Positions 1 through 12,237 of a DNA stretch of 64,000 nucleotides are shown here, one piece after another (position 1 is the first letter of the stretch; each line of letters starts with the position of its first letter). Origin of the DNA: Oryza sativa Japonica Group (taxonomy: Eukaryota; Streptophyta; Magnoliopsida; Poales; Poaceae); NCBI RefSeq assembly GCF_034140825.1, contig NC_089043.1:24762001-24826000 (forward strand). The letters are read 5' to 3'. A model generated the notes under the pieces. The model did no database searches. It saw nothing but the letters and a program-made list of their open reading frames with translations, and was not told the DNA's origin. The position numbers and the translations under genes are program-made.

Positions 1-975
1 ATTATCTATAAAAGATGATGTATATCATTAAACTGCACATACTATCCCTATTGTTTTTTAACTTTATTACGCTTATGCCTTATTACTGTTCGAGCTTATG
101 TCACATCTATTCCAAGGATGTTTTTCTGCCCTACTTCTTCTTCACTGTGTCAATGGCTAAAACTTGATATATTTTATGACGAAGGGAGTGTTATATTTGT
201 TTGGGGTTAGGACCTGAAGTATAGAAGTTTTAAATCATTTTGATCTTCTTTGTGTTGAGTCTGTTCCCTTCCTTCCTTCCAACGTTAACTACACTTTTGT
301 TTCAAATATCTTCTCCTTTTGGCTTATTTTTTTTACACAAACGGTGCTAAAGTGAAATAATTTTTTTCATTTTCCGTTTAAATTGGAGGACACCAAAAAT
401 CAACCGAAGAGAATTTAAACTCTTGTATAGTTTGTGTCAGGTGTGGATTCATCGTCCCGTGATCCCATCAGACAGACGCGCAATGAAATTTGAATGTTTT
501 TCAACGAACCAGAAGCAAATTTTTATAGCAAAAAATTATTATAATATAATAATATTTGTTCAGACTCCTATGTATTTGTGTCAAATAAATATGAAAAAAA
601 AAAGAGAAAAAAAAACTCTCCTACTCCAGATGGGCCTGGGCTTCTCACTTGCTTCGAGCAGCAAAGGCCCATTCGCGCTTCCGACGAAGGCCCATTCGCC
701 AAAACTCGGACACGCCCACGCTTTACACGGCGGACCAAACGTCCCCGCCACGCAAGCGCCCATCCACCCGTCCATCCCCGAAAATATCTAGCGCATCGAC
801 CGCCACGTGGACAAGCTCACGATCACGTGCCGCTCACGCGCCAAAGCTAGGGTTTACCTCCCGCCGCCGCCATTGCTACATATACCTCGCAACCCCCCTC
901 CCCTTCTCCCCCTCTTCCCCCCCGGCTGCGTCTCCTCCTCCTCCGCCGCCGCCGCCGCCGCCTCCTTCTCCGACG
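1..975. other. Intergenic flank and RH7 promoter/5' UTR
   Basis: No supportable gene lies here. The first 600 bases are AT-rich. A stretch near 175-190 resembles the end of a Stowaway-type MITE (GACGAAGGGAGT), but no partner end is visible. From about 850 the DNA becomes pyrimidine- and CCG-rich, which is typical of a grass 5' UTR running into the RH7 ATG at 976. Confidence 0.6.
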
Positions 976-3900
976 ATGCCTTCCCTCCCCGTCGCCGCCG
1001 CCGAGCCGATGGCCGTCGACGAGTCGGCCTCCAAGAAGTCGAAGCGCAAGCTGAAGGCGGCGGAGGTGGAGGTGGAGGCCTCGTCGAGGAAGAAGGAGAA
1101 GAAGGAGAAGAAGCGGAAGGCGAAGGAGCCGTCGCCATCGTCCTCCTCCTCATCCGAGGAGGAGGAGAGGAGCAGCACGAGCTCCGACGAGCCGGCGCCC
1201 GCCGCGAAGAAGGCGAAGAAGGAGAAGACGAAGGAGAAGGTGGTGGTGGAGGAGGAGGAGGAGGACGACGACGAAGGGGAGCTCACCGCCAGCGGCGACG
1301 AGGATCCCGCCGACCCCAACGCGCTCGCCAACTTCAGGATCTCGGAGTCGCTCAGGGAGAAGCTCAAGTCCAAGGGGATCAAGGCGCTGTTCCCCATCCA
1401 GGCCACCACCTTCGATCTCGTCCTCGACGGCCACGACCTGGTCGGCCGCGCGCGCACTGGACAGGTGAGTGTTCCCTCTCGATTTTTCGCAGCAGCAGAT
1501 CATTTGATATGAAACGTAAGTAGTAGTATGTTCAAATTACCATGTGCTTTTCACACTTAGTGTAGCATGTTTAGTGGATGATTACAGAGGCCGTGTTCCA
1601 GTAGGAATCTCGTGTAATTCATTGAACTTATCGAATTTAGTATATGGATATTGTAAACATGGTTTTAACTAATTTAGCTGTTTGCACAATCTCAGAATGG
1701 TGTTAACAAGAAATTCGAAGATTTTTGCTGTTTATGTGTCAACGTAGGTTTCTATGAAATGACTGGGAGGGGAAGTTTGTATCTGTAGTGAATTTCCCTT
1801 TTACTAAGGGTGGTTACTTCCATTATCATCAACAAGTTCCTTGTTCCTGAGTAATGGCAATGAGGAATGATATTGCATAATTTTGTCTTGTTTCTCTGAA
1901 TTGTTTGTAGCCTACTTATAGATAATGTTAATTTGTTATAGGGAAAAACATTGGCTTTTGTTCTACCGATACTTGAGTCATTAGTTAATGGGACACACAA
2001 GGCATCCAGAAGGACTGATTATGGCAGGCCTCCAACTGTTTTGGTTCTGTTGCCTACCAGAGAGCTAGCCAAGCAGGTACGTTTGTACCACTCCATCAGG
2101 TTCTCGAGGAAAAAAAATTCCTTTTTATCTGTTCTGACCCTTGTACATGAATTTCAGGTGCACACAGACTTTGCATTTTATGGTGCAACATTTGGGCTAT
2201 CTGCATGCTGCGTATATGGGGGTTCTGATTATCGTTCTCAAGAAATGGCAATCAGAAAGGGGGTTGACATTGTTGTTGGAACTCCTGGTCGTGTGAAGGT
2301 AGTTACTATTGCTTTGCTGATACTTCTTGACTTGGCCCATAGTCTGTTAGGTTCTATTCTCATGTTTGCTGCATGGTTTTCTTGCACAGGACTTTGTTGA
2401 AAAGGGAACCCTCAATTTTAGGTCTTTGAAATTCCGTGTCCTTGATGAGGCTGATGAGATGCTTAATATGGGCTTCGTTGATGATGTTGAGCTTATTCTT
2501 GGTATGCCCACGTATATTCTAGTTGCTCTTTGGTTTGTGTGTCTCATGTAATCATGCCATTGTTGAGTTGGTCCAATTGTTCTCTTTATTGGTGTTATTT
2601 ATCTGGATTTTGACATGAAATGTTCAACGGTTGACAAGTTTACCTTCAGTATTTTATCTATTTGATGCAAAATCTAATGTAACCCTTTATTATTATGAAC
2701 AGGCAAAGTTGAAGATGTTACAAAAGTACAGACACTTCTCTTCAGCGCTACTATACCAGAGTGGGTGAAGAAGGTGCGGACATCTTTAAAATCCATTTCT
2801 CTTTCTGATTTTCTTTAATATTATTGTGTGGCTGATAATATATCGGTATGGATGCTGTGATGGTTATAGCTCTCCTTGAGATTTCTCAAATCTGGAAAGA
2901 AAACGGTTGATCTTGTTGGAGATGAGAAATTGAAAGCTAGTGCATCTGTTAGGCATCTTGCTCTTCCTTGTAACCGTGCTGCAAGGGCTCAAGTTATTCC
3001 AGACATCATCCGATGCTATAGCCGGTGTGTACACCCACCAAATTGTCCTTGTGAGAATAACTTTTTAGTCATTTCTTACTTACCCTTTATATTTGTCTTC
3101 AGTGGAGGCCGGACCATTATCTTTACCGAGACAAAAGAATCTGCATCAGACCTCTCTGGTTTGATTGCTGGATCACGTGCCTTGCATGGTGATGTTGCTC
3201 AAGCTCAGCGTGAAGTAAGTAATCTTTAATTGTTCAGTGCACTATACTTTGGAATGATGTGTAATCATTTATGCTATTCAAAATTCTACTAGTCTAGTAG
3301 CGTGACTAGATTTATTTTTCTATAAAGAAAAATGGTCTGCTCATGTGCCAGTTGTCTTTACTGACATGCACCATGTACCAATTTATATAATCTTGGAATG
3401 CTATTATCCTTATGACATGATTGTAATTGCCAATCCTAAACTAGTTTAGATGTTATTTGTGAATAATTACTTTGTATTTTCTTTGGCTATTTGTAATGTT
3501 TAGAAGGTTATCGAAAACATGTATATAAATCACTGAATAAATTTTTGTAGGTTATTCTTGCTGGGTTCAGGAGTGGCAAGTTTTTAGTTTTGGTTGCTAC
3601 AAACGTGGCTGCACGAGGGCTGGACATTAATGATGTGCAGCTTATCATTCAGGTACGACATGTTCTGCTGTTGATTAATTTTTCTAGGGACTAGGCCTTT
3701 GCCAATGTCATTGATAAATATTTCAAACTTCCAGTGTGAACCTCCACGTGATGTTGAAGCCTACATACACCGGTCAGGTCGGACTGGGAGAGCAGGTAGG
3801 AGTAATTCGGTTACTATATTTTTTCTGCTTATGATGGTTACCTTCTAAGCAATGTGTTTTGATTTTCAGGCAATACTGGTGTTGCTGTCATGCTTTTTGA

Positions 3901-5041
3901 ACCCAGATATAAGTTCAATGTGAACAGAATAGAAAGGGAGTCTGGGGTCAAATTTGAACATATCTCTGCACCACAGCCAACTGATGTGGCACAATCTGCT
4001 GGTACTGAAGCAGCAGAAGCCATTTCCAGTGTTTCAGACAGGTAATAAGTTTGAATTTAAAATTTTAGGATAAGCATACTTTGTGTTATATTGATCTGTG
4101 CCATTGAGCTTTTGATTGGATTCCATGCAGTGTCATTCCTGTTTTTCGGGAGCAAGCTGAGCAACTATTGAACTCTTCCGGGATGTCTGCAGTTGATCTA
4201 CTAGCCAAAGCACTTGCGAAGGCAGTTGTAAGTTGCTTCTCCTGTTATGTAATTAATACTGTAGCAAGTACTAGTATAGCTGCGATACTTAACAGAGATG
4301 CATTTCTTAGGGCTACACGGACATAAAGAAGAGATCCTTGCTGTCTTCTATGGACAACCACACTACATTACTTCTTCAAACTGGTCGATCGGTGTATGCA
4401 GCAGGGTGAGTGGATCAATTAACTTCGCTCCAGTATTCTTTTGAGTGATGAGTTGTCTCTTCTCTTCAACTGATTGGGAAACTTTTTATCTTCTTGTAGA
4501 TTTGTTCTTTCTACTTTGAAAAGGTTTATGCCAGAAGAGAGACTTGCAGATGTAAAGGGTATAACCATCACTGCTGATGGGACAGGTGCTGTATTTGATG
4601 TTCCTTCAGCAGAGGTTGAAGACTATATTCAAGGTATACCTCTCTCTCTCTCTGATACATGGTTTCAATAGTTCATACAGTACAACTTGTATAAATTCAC
4701 TATTGTGCTTAACAGCTCAATATATGTAAAATTATCCATGCTTTCCACTCTGTCTGGGATTCATATTCTTATGCTATTAGCTCAATTGTATTTGGTACTC
4801 AAAACATATGTCGTGGTGTTCCACAGGTGCACAGAACGCTGCCATGGTGACTGTCGAGGAAGTGAAACAATTGCCACCCTTGCAAGAGAGGGAACAGTCT
4901 GGTGGCAGCCGAGGTGGAGGAAGGTTTGGAAACAGGAGATTTTCTGGTGGTGGTGGTGGCCGGGGTGGAGGCGGCAGAGGGTTCGGTGGAGGCAGAGGCA
5001 GGGGAGGTGGCGGCGGCAACAGGTTTAACAAGAGGTACTAG
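976..5041 (+). CDS. RH7: DEAD-box ATP-dependent RNA helicase 7
   Basis: This is a nucleolar/nuclear RNA helicase of the RHII/Gu (DDX21-like) class, expected to unwind RNA during ribosome biogenesis. Exons are 976-1464, 1942-2076, 2158-2298, 2390-2501, 2703-2773, 2870-3024, 3103-3214, 3551-3652, 3735-3795, 3870-4041, 4131-4227, 4311-4405, 4500-4633 and 4827-5041, giving 696 aa with phases that all match. Residues 1-115 are Lys/Ser/Glu-rich. The Q motif, motif I (ARTGQGKT, 159-166, across intron 1), [16 protein letters not shown] (274-277), SAT, ARGLD and [10 protein letters not shown] follow in the usual order. A GUCT domain lies near 550-625 and a Gly/Arg-rich RNA-binding tail ends the protein. 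The first in-frame ATG is 976, although the frame is open upstream without one. I recognise it as rice RH7; the family is certain, and the subclass follows from GUCT plus the GGR tail. Confidence 0.96.
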
Positions 5042-5460
5042 CTGTTGCTGGAGCACTCTCATTTTTGACCTATAGGTTGAGCCAAGGCACAGGGAATCGC
5101 CAAAATTTTGACTGCGCCATGTATCGGTTTTTTGTTTATTTGTTAGTGTTTGTGTGTTCGAGATTATGATGATCAATTTTGCCATCGCAATAGTGTACAA
5201 TATTGATCTGATACTTGCTACATAGTAACTGTTAAGAATGAAGCTATATACTTGTTTCCCCATCGGCTATTACCGAAGCTTTTGAATGAATGCAAAATAT
5301 GTCGTCTGTGAACAACAATTCCTGTTGTTCGGAGGAGGATTTTGTTTGGTTCATCTCGCTCAAAAAGTTTTATTCAGTAAACTTGCAAGTTTAAATTTGA
5401 CCTGTAAAAATATGTACAACAATTAACAAATTTGAATGTGAATACTGCACTGTCATATAA

Positions 5461-5557
5461 CCTAGTACCGGATCTAGATTCGTTGTAATATGAAAATGAC
5501 ACATCCGGTACTAGGTTGCTATATTATAGGACGAAGGTTGCTATATTATAGGACGAA
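5461..5557. repeat. Inverted repeat plus 22-bp tandem duplication
   Basis: A perfect 13-bp inverted repeat (CCTAGTACCGGAT at 5461-5473 and its complement at 5503-5515) is followed directly by two identical 22-bp units at 5514-5535 and 5536-5557. The second unit runs into a GGACGAAGGGAGTA end that resembles a Stowaway terminus. It is probably a rearranged MITE remnant. Confidence 0.7.
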
Positions 5558-5711
5558 GGGAGTATTGATCTGCAATGTCAAATCTTTTTTTATTTTTCTT
5601 CTATTTCAATATGTCGAATTTTACATGCAAGTTTTAGAATAATGTCTTGTATTGATCTACCTTACCATTTTTTCAAAAAAAAATGATTAGATGATAGGCA
5701 AAATTAAATAA

Positions 5712-5933
5712 GGTTCTGTCCTTCCCTTTCTTTTCCAACTCACTTTCTTCTTATTTTTCCGCGCGCATGCTTTTTAAACTGATAAACGATACTTTTTTTG
5801 AAAGTTAAGAAAAATTACTGTAAAAATCATATTAATTTATTTTTAAGTTAATTTATACTAAAAATTAATTAATAACGTGTTGATGGGTAATACCATTTTT
5901 CGTGCGTGGAGTTGGAGTTCTCCTAGCTCAGCC
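5712..5933 (+). mobile_element. Tourist-like MITE, copy 1
   Basis: A 222-bp element is flanked by a TAA target duplication (5709-5711 and 5934-5936). Its inner sequence (TTTTCCGCGCGCATGC, a run of AT-rich DNA, then TTTTTCGTGCGTGG) matches two further copies at 54844-55086 and 56804-57044 in the same orientation. The 3-bp TAA duplication is typical of PIF/Harbinger-derived Tourist MITEs. Its ends are more diverged than in the other copies. Confidence 0.75.
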
Positions 5934-6376
5934 TAAGAGGTTTATTAAAAACTGATTTTAATTAGACCACATGTATAGATGAGATAATATCCCCTCAAAA
6001 CAAATAGGCTTCCCATGTGCTTCACTGATTCATTCTGTCTCCTTCCTCTCGCTGATGTTCTAGCCTCCATTTTCTTCAATTTTTCTCGTATTTCTAACAT
6101 ACATAAACACTTGCTGTGACCTGTGAGCCTTGTGACTATTATTAATCGGCGTGGGCTAAACGAGTCGATAACAACAAAAAGGTCTCCATCATACCCAACA
6201 AAAACCATTACTACAGGTGTAGTTCCCGTCACGAAAGATCAATCCATCCATCCGTCCAAATGAATGCATCCCGCTTTATCATAGGAAATAGCTATACATA
6301 CAACCAACTTGTACGATATTTATCCGACTAGCGCCGAATTGCTACGTGTCTAAGCTCACATGGAGAGATGCCGTGA

Positions 6377-7205
6377 GTACTGATTAGTGGTCGGATGCGG
6401 GTTGTATGGCTTCTAGTCGTATGTATAGCAGGACTATTTATCATATTCAATCGCCGGTGAGCTACATACGATGTGTCTCCCTGTTGAGAGTACTGTAGGT
6501 GGTCCGATGCAGGTTGTACAGCTCTAGTCGTATGTATAGTAGAACTATTTATTATATTCATATCGTCGGTGAGCCACATGTAGTGTGATCTCCCTACGGA
6601 TAGTACTGTTTGGTGGTCGGATACAGGTTGTACAGCTCTATTCATATGTATAGTAGGACTATTTATCATATTTAATCGCCGGTGTCACACAGTGACGAAG
6701 CTATATTATCTTGGGGGGGGAGGGTGCACATGAACCTCCTAAATTCCTAACTTCTCACTTAAAAACACTAGAATGTACAATGTTGTACTGAAGATTTCTA
6801 TATTCTCAATGGTAGTGCACCCCCCTTATTTTAATGCTAGCTTCGCCCCTCAGTCACATGGTGTGATCTCCCAACAGAGAGTACTGCCTGTTGTTCGAAT
6901 ATGGTTGTACGGTTCTAGTAGTTGTATGTATAGCTATGTATAGCAGATACGAGTTATACGGTTCTAATCGTATGTATAGTAGGACTATTTATCATATTTA
7001 TAGCATCAGTGAGTCACATGTAGTGTGATCCCGCTGCTTAGAGTACTGATCGGTGGTCGGATCGTATGTATAGCGGGACTATTTATTATATTTATATCAT
7101 CGGTAAGTTACATGTAGTGTGATCTCTCTACTTAGAGTGTAGCAATTGGTGGTCGGATGTGGCTTGTACGGCTCTAGTCTTACGTATGGCAGTACTATTC
7201 ATCAC
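6377..7205. repeat. Degenerate ~113-bp tandem array
   Basis: About six to seven diverged units repeat the same word order: AGTACTG, GTGGTCGGAT, GGTTGTACGGCTCTAG, TCGTATGTATAG, ACTATTTATCATATT, CGGTGAGCCACATGTAGTG. Comparable points fall at 6391, 6503 and 6617, giving a period of 112-114 bp. The array is interrupted by a small insertion at about 6690-6851 and becomes ragged after 6890, where one unit is shortened. There is no coding capacity. Similar phrases (CGTACGTATAGCA) occur singly near 9400 and 10660. Confidence 0.8.
6690..6851. mobile_element. hAT-like MITE inserted in the tandem array
   Basis: About 162 bp interrupts a repeat unit. The ends form an imperfect inverted repeat (CAGTGACGAAGCTA and TAGCTTCGCCCCTC). 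GTCACA lies on both sides, fitting a partly decayed 8-bp target duplication. The size and CAG-type end match the element at 55409-55571. Exact ends are uncertain by a base or two. Confidence 0.6.
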
Positions 7206-7354
7206 CGGCGCCCAATGAAGGCGCGCCGCCGCTAGGTTGTTGTACGACCAACGACGTCGACCGACCACGTAACACCACTATCTCAAACCAATTATTGCTC
7301 ATGATGATATTATATCTCACCAAATTATTCCATATTACTACTGTTTTTGTGACG

Positions 7355-9007
7355 TCACATCGTGCCCCCGCCGGCGGCGAAGGGGTCGAGGTGGAGCCCC
7401 ACCGCCGACAGCAGCGGCGGGCCTCGCCGCGACGCCAGCCACACCCTCACCGTCCGCCCCGCCACGGGGGCGCCCAGCCTGTGCAGCCGCTTGTGCCCCA
7501 CCGTCGTGCCGCTCGCCACCGCCGCGCCGCCGCCGTCCACGTACACCTCGTGCCGCTCCACCCGCTGCCCCATCGCCACGTGCTCCTGGATCCTCACCAC
7601 GTTGAACTTCCTCGCCGCCGCCGACGCCGGCCGCCGCAGCTCGATCCAGTACCCGCCGCCGTCCTCCGCCTCCGCCGCGGCCGGTGCCCAGTACGTGTCG
7701 TCGCGGCCGTCGAGCACGTTGGCCGCCGCGAACCTGCCGCCGCGCTCGCTGCTCGCCCTCGCCGCGCTGCCCGCGGCGAGGTCGGTGCCGAAGATGGCCG
7801 TCACGGCGGTGCGGAACTCGCGCAGCCTGGCGATGTCGGCGGCGTCGACGAGGCCCGTGGTGTTCGGCGGCGCGTTCAGCAGCAGCACGCAGTTGCGGCC
7901 CACCGAGTTGTAGTATACCTCGAGCAGCTCCGGCAGCGGCTTCGCCGTCTCGTTCTTGTGCCAGAACCACCCCGGCCGGATCGACACGTCGCACTCCGGC
8001 GGCACCCAGTCCTTCCCCCTCGGGTCGCCGGTGTTCAGGTACCTGGGTGGGTGATGTCAGCAATGGCGGGACGACGGTGGCCACCGAACTAATTAACGCG
8101 TGTTTAGTGTAGTGTTACCTACTTCTCGATGCCGGCCTCGCCGATGGTGATCTTGGAGCGGTTGATGGTGGACCAGCAGGTGGATCCGGCGGAGCCATTC
8201 TCGTCGCCGACCCACCGGAGGTCGGGGCCGTCGTCGGAGAAGATGTTGATGGAGCTCTGCAGCTGCCGCACCGTCTGGAACCACTCCTGGAAATGGTACG
8301 TCATGTTCGTCGCGTTCTTCCCCTTGGCGCCGTCGAACCATATCTCCGACACGCTCCCGTACCTGACAACCAAACACATCAAGCTCGATCGACGTCAGCA
8401 ATGGCGGCGGCGGCGGCGACGTGTGTGAGTGTGTCAAGCGTGTCACTGACCCAGTGAGGAGCTCGTGGAGCTGGGCGAGGTAGTACTCGTTGTAGGCGAC
8501 CTCGCGGCCGTACCGCTTGTCGTGGCGATCCCACGGCGAGAGGTAGATCCCGATGTCGAGGCCGCGGGCGCGCGCGGCGTCGGCGAACTCCCGCACGACG
8601 TCGCCGCGGCCGCCGCGCCACGGGCTGGCGCGGACGGAGTGCGCCGTGTGCGCGGACGGCCAGAGGCAGAACCCGTCGTGGTGCTTGGCGACGAGGACGA
8701 CGAGCGACGCGCCCGCCGCGGCCGCCGCGTCCATCCACTGCGACGCGTCCAGCGCCGCCGGGCGGAACGCCGCCGGCGGCTCCCGCCCCGTGCCCCACTC
8801 GGAGTCCGTGAACGTGTTCATCCCGAAGTGGAAGAACATGATCACCTCCCGCCGCTGCCACCTCAGCTGCGCCGCCGTCGGCACCGGCAGCACCGGCAGC
8901 GGCGGCGTCGCCGTCGCCTCCGCCAACGACGACGATGTGGCCGCCACAACGGCGGCGATCAGCGCGGCGGCGAGAGCGCAAAGCGGCGACGCGCACCGAC
9001 CCATCAT
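7355..9007 (-). CDS. Alpha-L-fucosidase, GH29 family
   Basis: This is a secreted/apoplastic glycoside hydrolase that removes alpha-linked fucose, most like plant FUC1-type alpha-1,3/1,4-fucosidases acting on N-glycans. Exons on the minus strand are 9007-8451, 8362-8123 and 8042-7355, giving 494 aa. Residues 1-30 form a hydrophobic signal peptide. The GH29 core follows, with FHFGMNTF, KHHDGFCLW and the probable nucleophile Asp196 in EIWFDG. From about residue 345 a discoidin-like F5/8 C module (DGRDDTYW, then YWIEL) completes the protein. Two adjacent Met codons sit at 9007 and 9004. Intron 2 uses donor GTAGGT; a second GT four bases downstream would give an immediate stop. The family is sure; the exact linkage specificity is inferred. 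Confidence 0.93.
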
Positions 9008-10379
9008 CTCTTCTCCCGTTTTGTGTTGCAAATTAAGCGATGCGAGCGATATATATGAAGGTGTATCGATCGGCACACGATTCTGGAGGAGAGATACACG
9101 CGACGCACGAGTGTGTCCGTTTCCTCGTGGCATCATGTGACGCAGAAGGGGCGTGTAAAACGGGGAAACTATTTTGAATCCTCAAGCTAGGGATGTTTTC
9201 TACTATAGTTTATTTAAAAACCATTTAAACGGTTATAGACTTATACAACCAGAATAACTTCTGCGTACGACTCGTACATCAGACTCCTGTACGATCATGA
9301 CTAGCTGTGAGAAACCTAAACCCACATAGAAGTAATATGAGCAACATGACGATTAGTCTAATGAGGTGAGACGTACGCTAGTCATATGCATCGGTCGTAC
9401 GTATAGCACTTATCTTTACAACGTATCTATACAACTCCACAAAATCTTATATCCAAACTCAACTCACATGTCGAGATATAGAAAAAAACAAATTCAGCGT
9501 ATGAATAGTAGCTACTATTAACATTTGAATTTACTTATTTTTTGTTTCTCGATGTGTAGGTCGAACTTGAACTTGATTTTTGGTGTACTAATAGATAATA
9601 TCACTATATTCTACATTGTTAATCCTTTTTCAATTTTTTTTTACAAATATTAGTATCGAATTTGAAAGAAAATGTACAGGAGGGGATATCCTCTCGAGGG
9701 ATTAGAATCTACTCCCGTGTAAAATGGGATGGTTTATTTCTTTTTTTTTTGTTTGTGATTGGCTAAATCACATTTGACAGAAAATTGGGTCTCAAATCTT
9801 GTATATTTCTACTCTTAGGATCTATTTCACAATTCAGGTTGTGGCTTCTCCTCCCCCAGCTCCAGTTACCTCGATGAATTCCGATGATTGGTAATGGTCC
9901 AACGAATTGGGGCTTAGGGCTTAAGGGTGTAGTCCCGGGAAGAGGGAGGAAGTTCCTCGGGCTTAGAGAAATGGTCATAGGAGGTGGCCTGGGTGGCAGA
10001 ACGGGCGGGTGGCAAGATGGCGGTGGCATCGAAGCCGCAAGGTCATTAGTGGGTGGTGGTCCGATGTTGACAATGGGAAGGAATAAAGCAAGTGTTTAGA
10101 AGTTGGGAGAGACGGTGGCTTCTCCAACAGCGAGGAGCCATCAGAAACGAGGAAGCTACAATAGGACGGGAGCATCCTCGTAGTCACCGACTTGAAGAGG
10201 AGAGAGATGTGAGAGATGTGAGAAATAGGGGAATGTTCGGTGGGTCTCACCCGTGGCAGCGGCACAGATGAAGAGGGATGAAGAAGACGTTAGAGTTTAG
10301 ACGTGTTGCATGAATCTTAAAAAAGATGATGGAACGGTTCAGAAATCGTATGTTATTTAAGAGATTTTTCTATCAAATG

Positions 10380-10535
10380 ATAGGTAAGTAGGTTTTATTG
10401 AATGAATAAAGAAATATCCAGAATGAGCCTGTTATCTTTGTATAGACCATGAAAAACACGTTGGATTCAGGATTCGAACCCAGATGAGCTGAACGAACAC
10501 CCTCGCATCACGCCACCTGAGTTGTGCTCAGTTCT
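10380..10535 (-). mobile_element. Possible tRNA-derived SINE fragment
   Basis: On the minus strand 10520-10501 resembles a Pol III A box (AGGTGGCGTGATGCG). About 30 bp on, 10480-10471 is a canonical B box (GGTTCGAATC). The sequence does not fold as a complete tRNA and continues into an AT-rich tail, so a SINE-like retroposon is likelier than a tRNA gene. Ends and target duplication are not defined. Confidence 0.4.
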
Positions 10536-11260
10536 CAAGTAGGTATTTTTGTTATGAACCCTGCTATATATGTACGACTTCTCCATCCGACCGATGTACG
10601 ACCGAAACGGCAGAGCAACACAATACATGATGGCGTGATGCTTCGTGCGACGTATAGCATGTTGCTAACGCCACGTACGCCGTAGTCGTCCAAAAAATCG
10701 GATGCTGAGGTCGTTTGTGTAGCATTTTCGTTTTGTTATTCTCGATTCCGTGGTTTTGGAGTTTTGTCATCCCAGTGTCGGGATGATACTAGTAAGAAAG
10801 AAGACAAACAGTTAATTGGTTGCTGTGGATGGCTCTGGCCTCTGGGCCTCTGGCAATGGAATATGGAATGACATGGCGTGGCATCCATCGAGCCAAAGAT
10901 GCAACATGCTCCTGCGTCCGTACGCGAGGGAGCAGGATTAGGGAGGCAGAGCTAGGATAGCAGCGTGACAGGATGCAATGCTGGCATTGGGATGTTAGCT
11001 GTTGGCGTTGCGAGGACGAGAGGGTGTACCATGCATCGCATTTGTATGCTGCGTCGCTTTAGTTAGGCAGTCGACTCGATCCATCACCCGATCGGTCACC
11101 AGCTAGCGATCGTTGTTTCTCACCGTTTGTCGCGGTGCATTGCAGCGGCTACGGTGGACGATACTTTTGGCTCCATCTCTAAGGCCTAGCGTTTCGATCT
11201 GGCCCTGTCTGCGCCTCGTAGAGTGGTACACTGGTACTACCTCTATGGCATAATATGCTA

Positions 11261-11480
11261 CTCCATCCGTTTTGTATTATAAGTCGTTTGATTTTTTTTC
11301 TTGTTAAATTTAATTAAGTTTATAGTAAAATTTAGCAACATATAAAATATTAAATTAGTTTCATTAAATCTAACATTGAATATATTTTGATAATATGATT
11401 ATTTTGTGTTGAAAATACTACTATAGTTTTTTATAAACTTAGTTAAACTCGTCCAAATTTAAATAGGAAAACGGAAGGAG
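11261..11480. mobile_element. Stowaway MITE
   Basis: A 220-bp AT-rich element with inverted ends CTCCATCCGTTTTG and AAAACGGAAGGAG, flanked by TA on both sides. These are the ends and TA target of Stowaway (Tc1/mariner-derived) MITEs. There is no coding capacity. Confidence 0.88.
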
Positions 11481-11939
11481 TATAATATAAGATATTTTGT
11501 TCATATAACTATATGACAAAGTCTTTTTATATTATCGGATAAAAAATAGTATGTACTTGTAGATACATATTTTTTTTATTATGAACTATTATTATTGTCG
11601 GACAAGTATTATGTACTTGGAAGTACATAATATAAGAGATTGCCTTATTATCGGACGACTATTCCTATAAATCAGCGAAAAAACTATATATTTTTATTCT
11701 TTTTGTCAAGCGAAGCGGTGTAGAGAGGACGAGGATAAGATGGTGTTACCGGGGTACTGTAATGCACGAACAACAAACGATCTAGGCCATCTAAAAAGTG
11801 ACTTAGGGTGATATTATGTTTTCTCTCAAATGTGATATATGTACCGGAATGCTAGGAGACGGGATACCGTCCCCCAACGGGATACTCCTCCTCCACAGAT
11901 GCGATTCTCATCCATACGACGCGGCTGAAGGCATCAACG

Positions 11940-12175
11940 CGTGCCCGTCCCCCGCCGCCGCCATCGCCGCCGCGCCCGCCCCCACGCTGCCGTCGCCGTC
12001 CCTCACCGCCGCCGCCGCGCCCGTCCCTCACCGCCGCCGCCGTCGCCGCCGCGCCCGCCGCCGCCGTCGCCACCGCGCCCGCCCCCACCGCTGCCGTCGC
12101 CGTCCCTCGCCGCCGCCGCTGCGCCCGTCCACCGCCGCCGTCGCCACCGTCGCCGTCGTCGTCGCCATCTACAAG
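11940..12175. repeat. GC-rich (CCG)n low-complexity block
   Basis: About 235 bp of nearly pure CCG/GCC/GTC-type sequence sits inside AT-rich DNA. Several frames are open on both strands, but they encode only Pro/Arg/Ala runs and contain no domain. It is flanked by ACGGGAT words and followed by a 21-bp satellite, so it may be part of one composite repeat. Confidence 0.65.
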
Positions 12176-12237
12176 GGACGACTGCAGGTGGCCAGCCGCG
12201 CGTCGGGATGCTCCTCTCCCCAACGGGATGTCCAGTT

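Noticed and set aside
649-975. N-terminal extension of RH7
   Set aside because: The frame is open but has no ATG before 976 and encodes Pro runs of the 5' UTR.
10465-10535. tRNA gene
   Set aside because: A and B boxes are present but no cloverleaf or acceptor stem can be formed.
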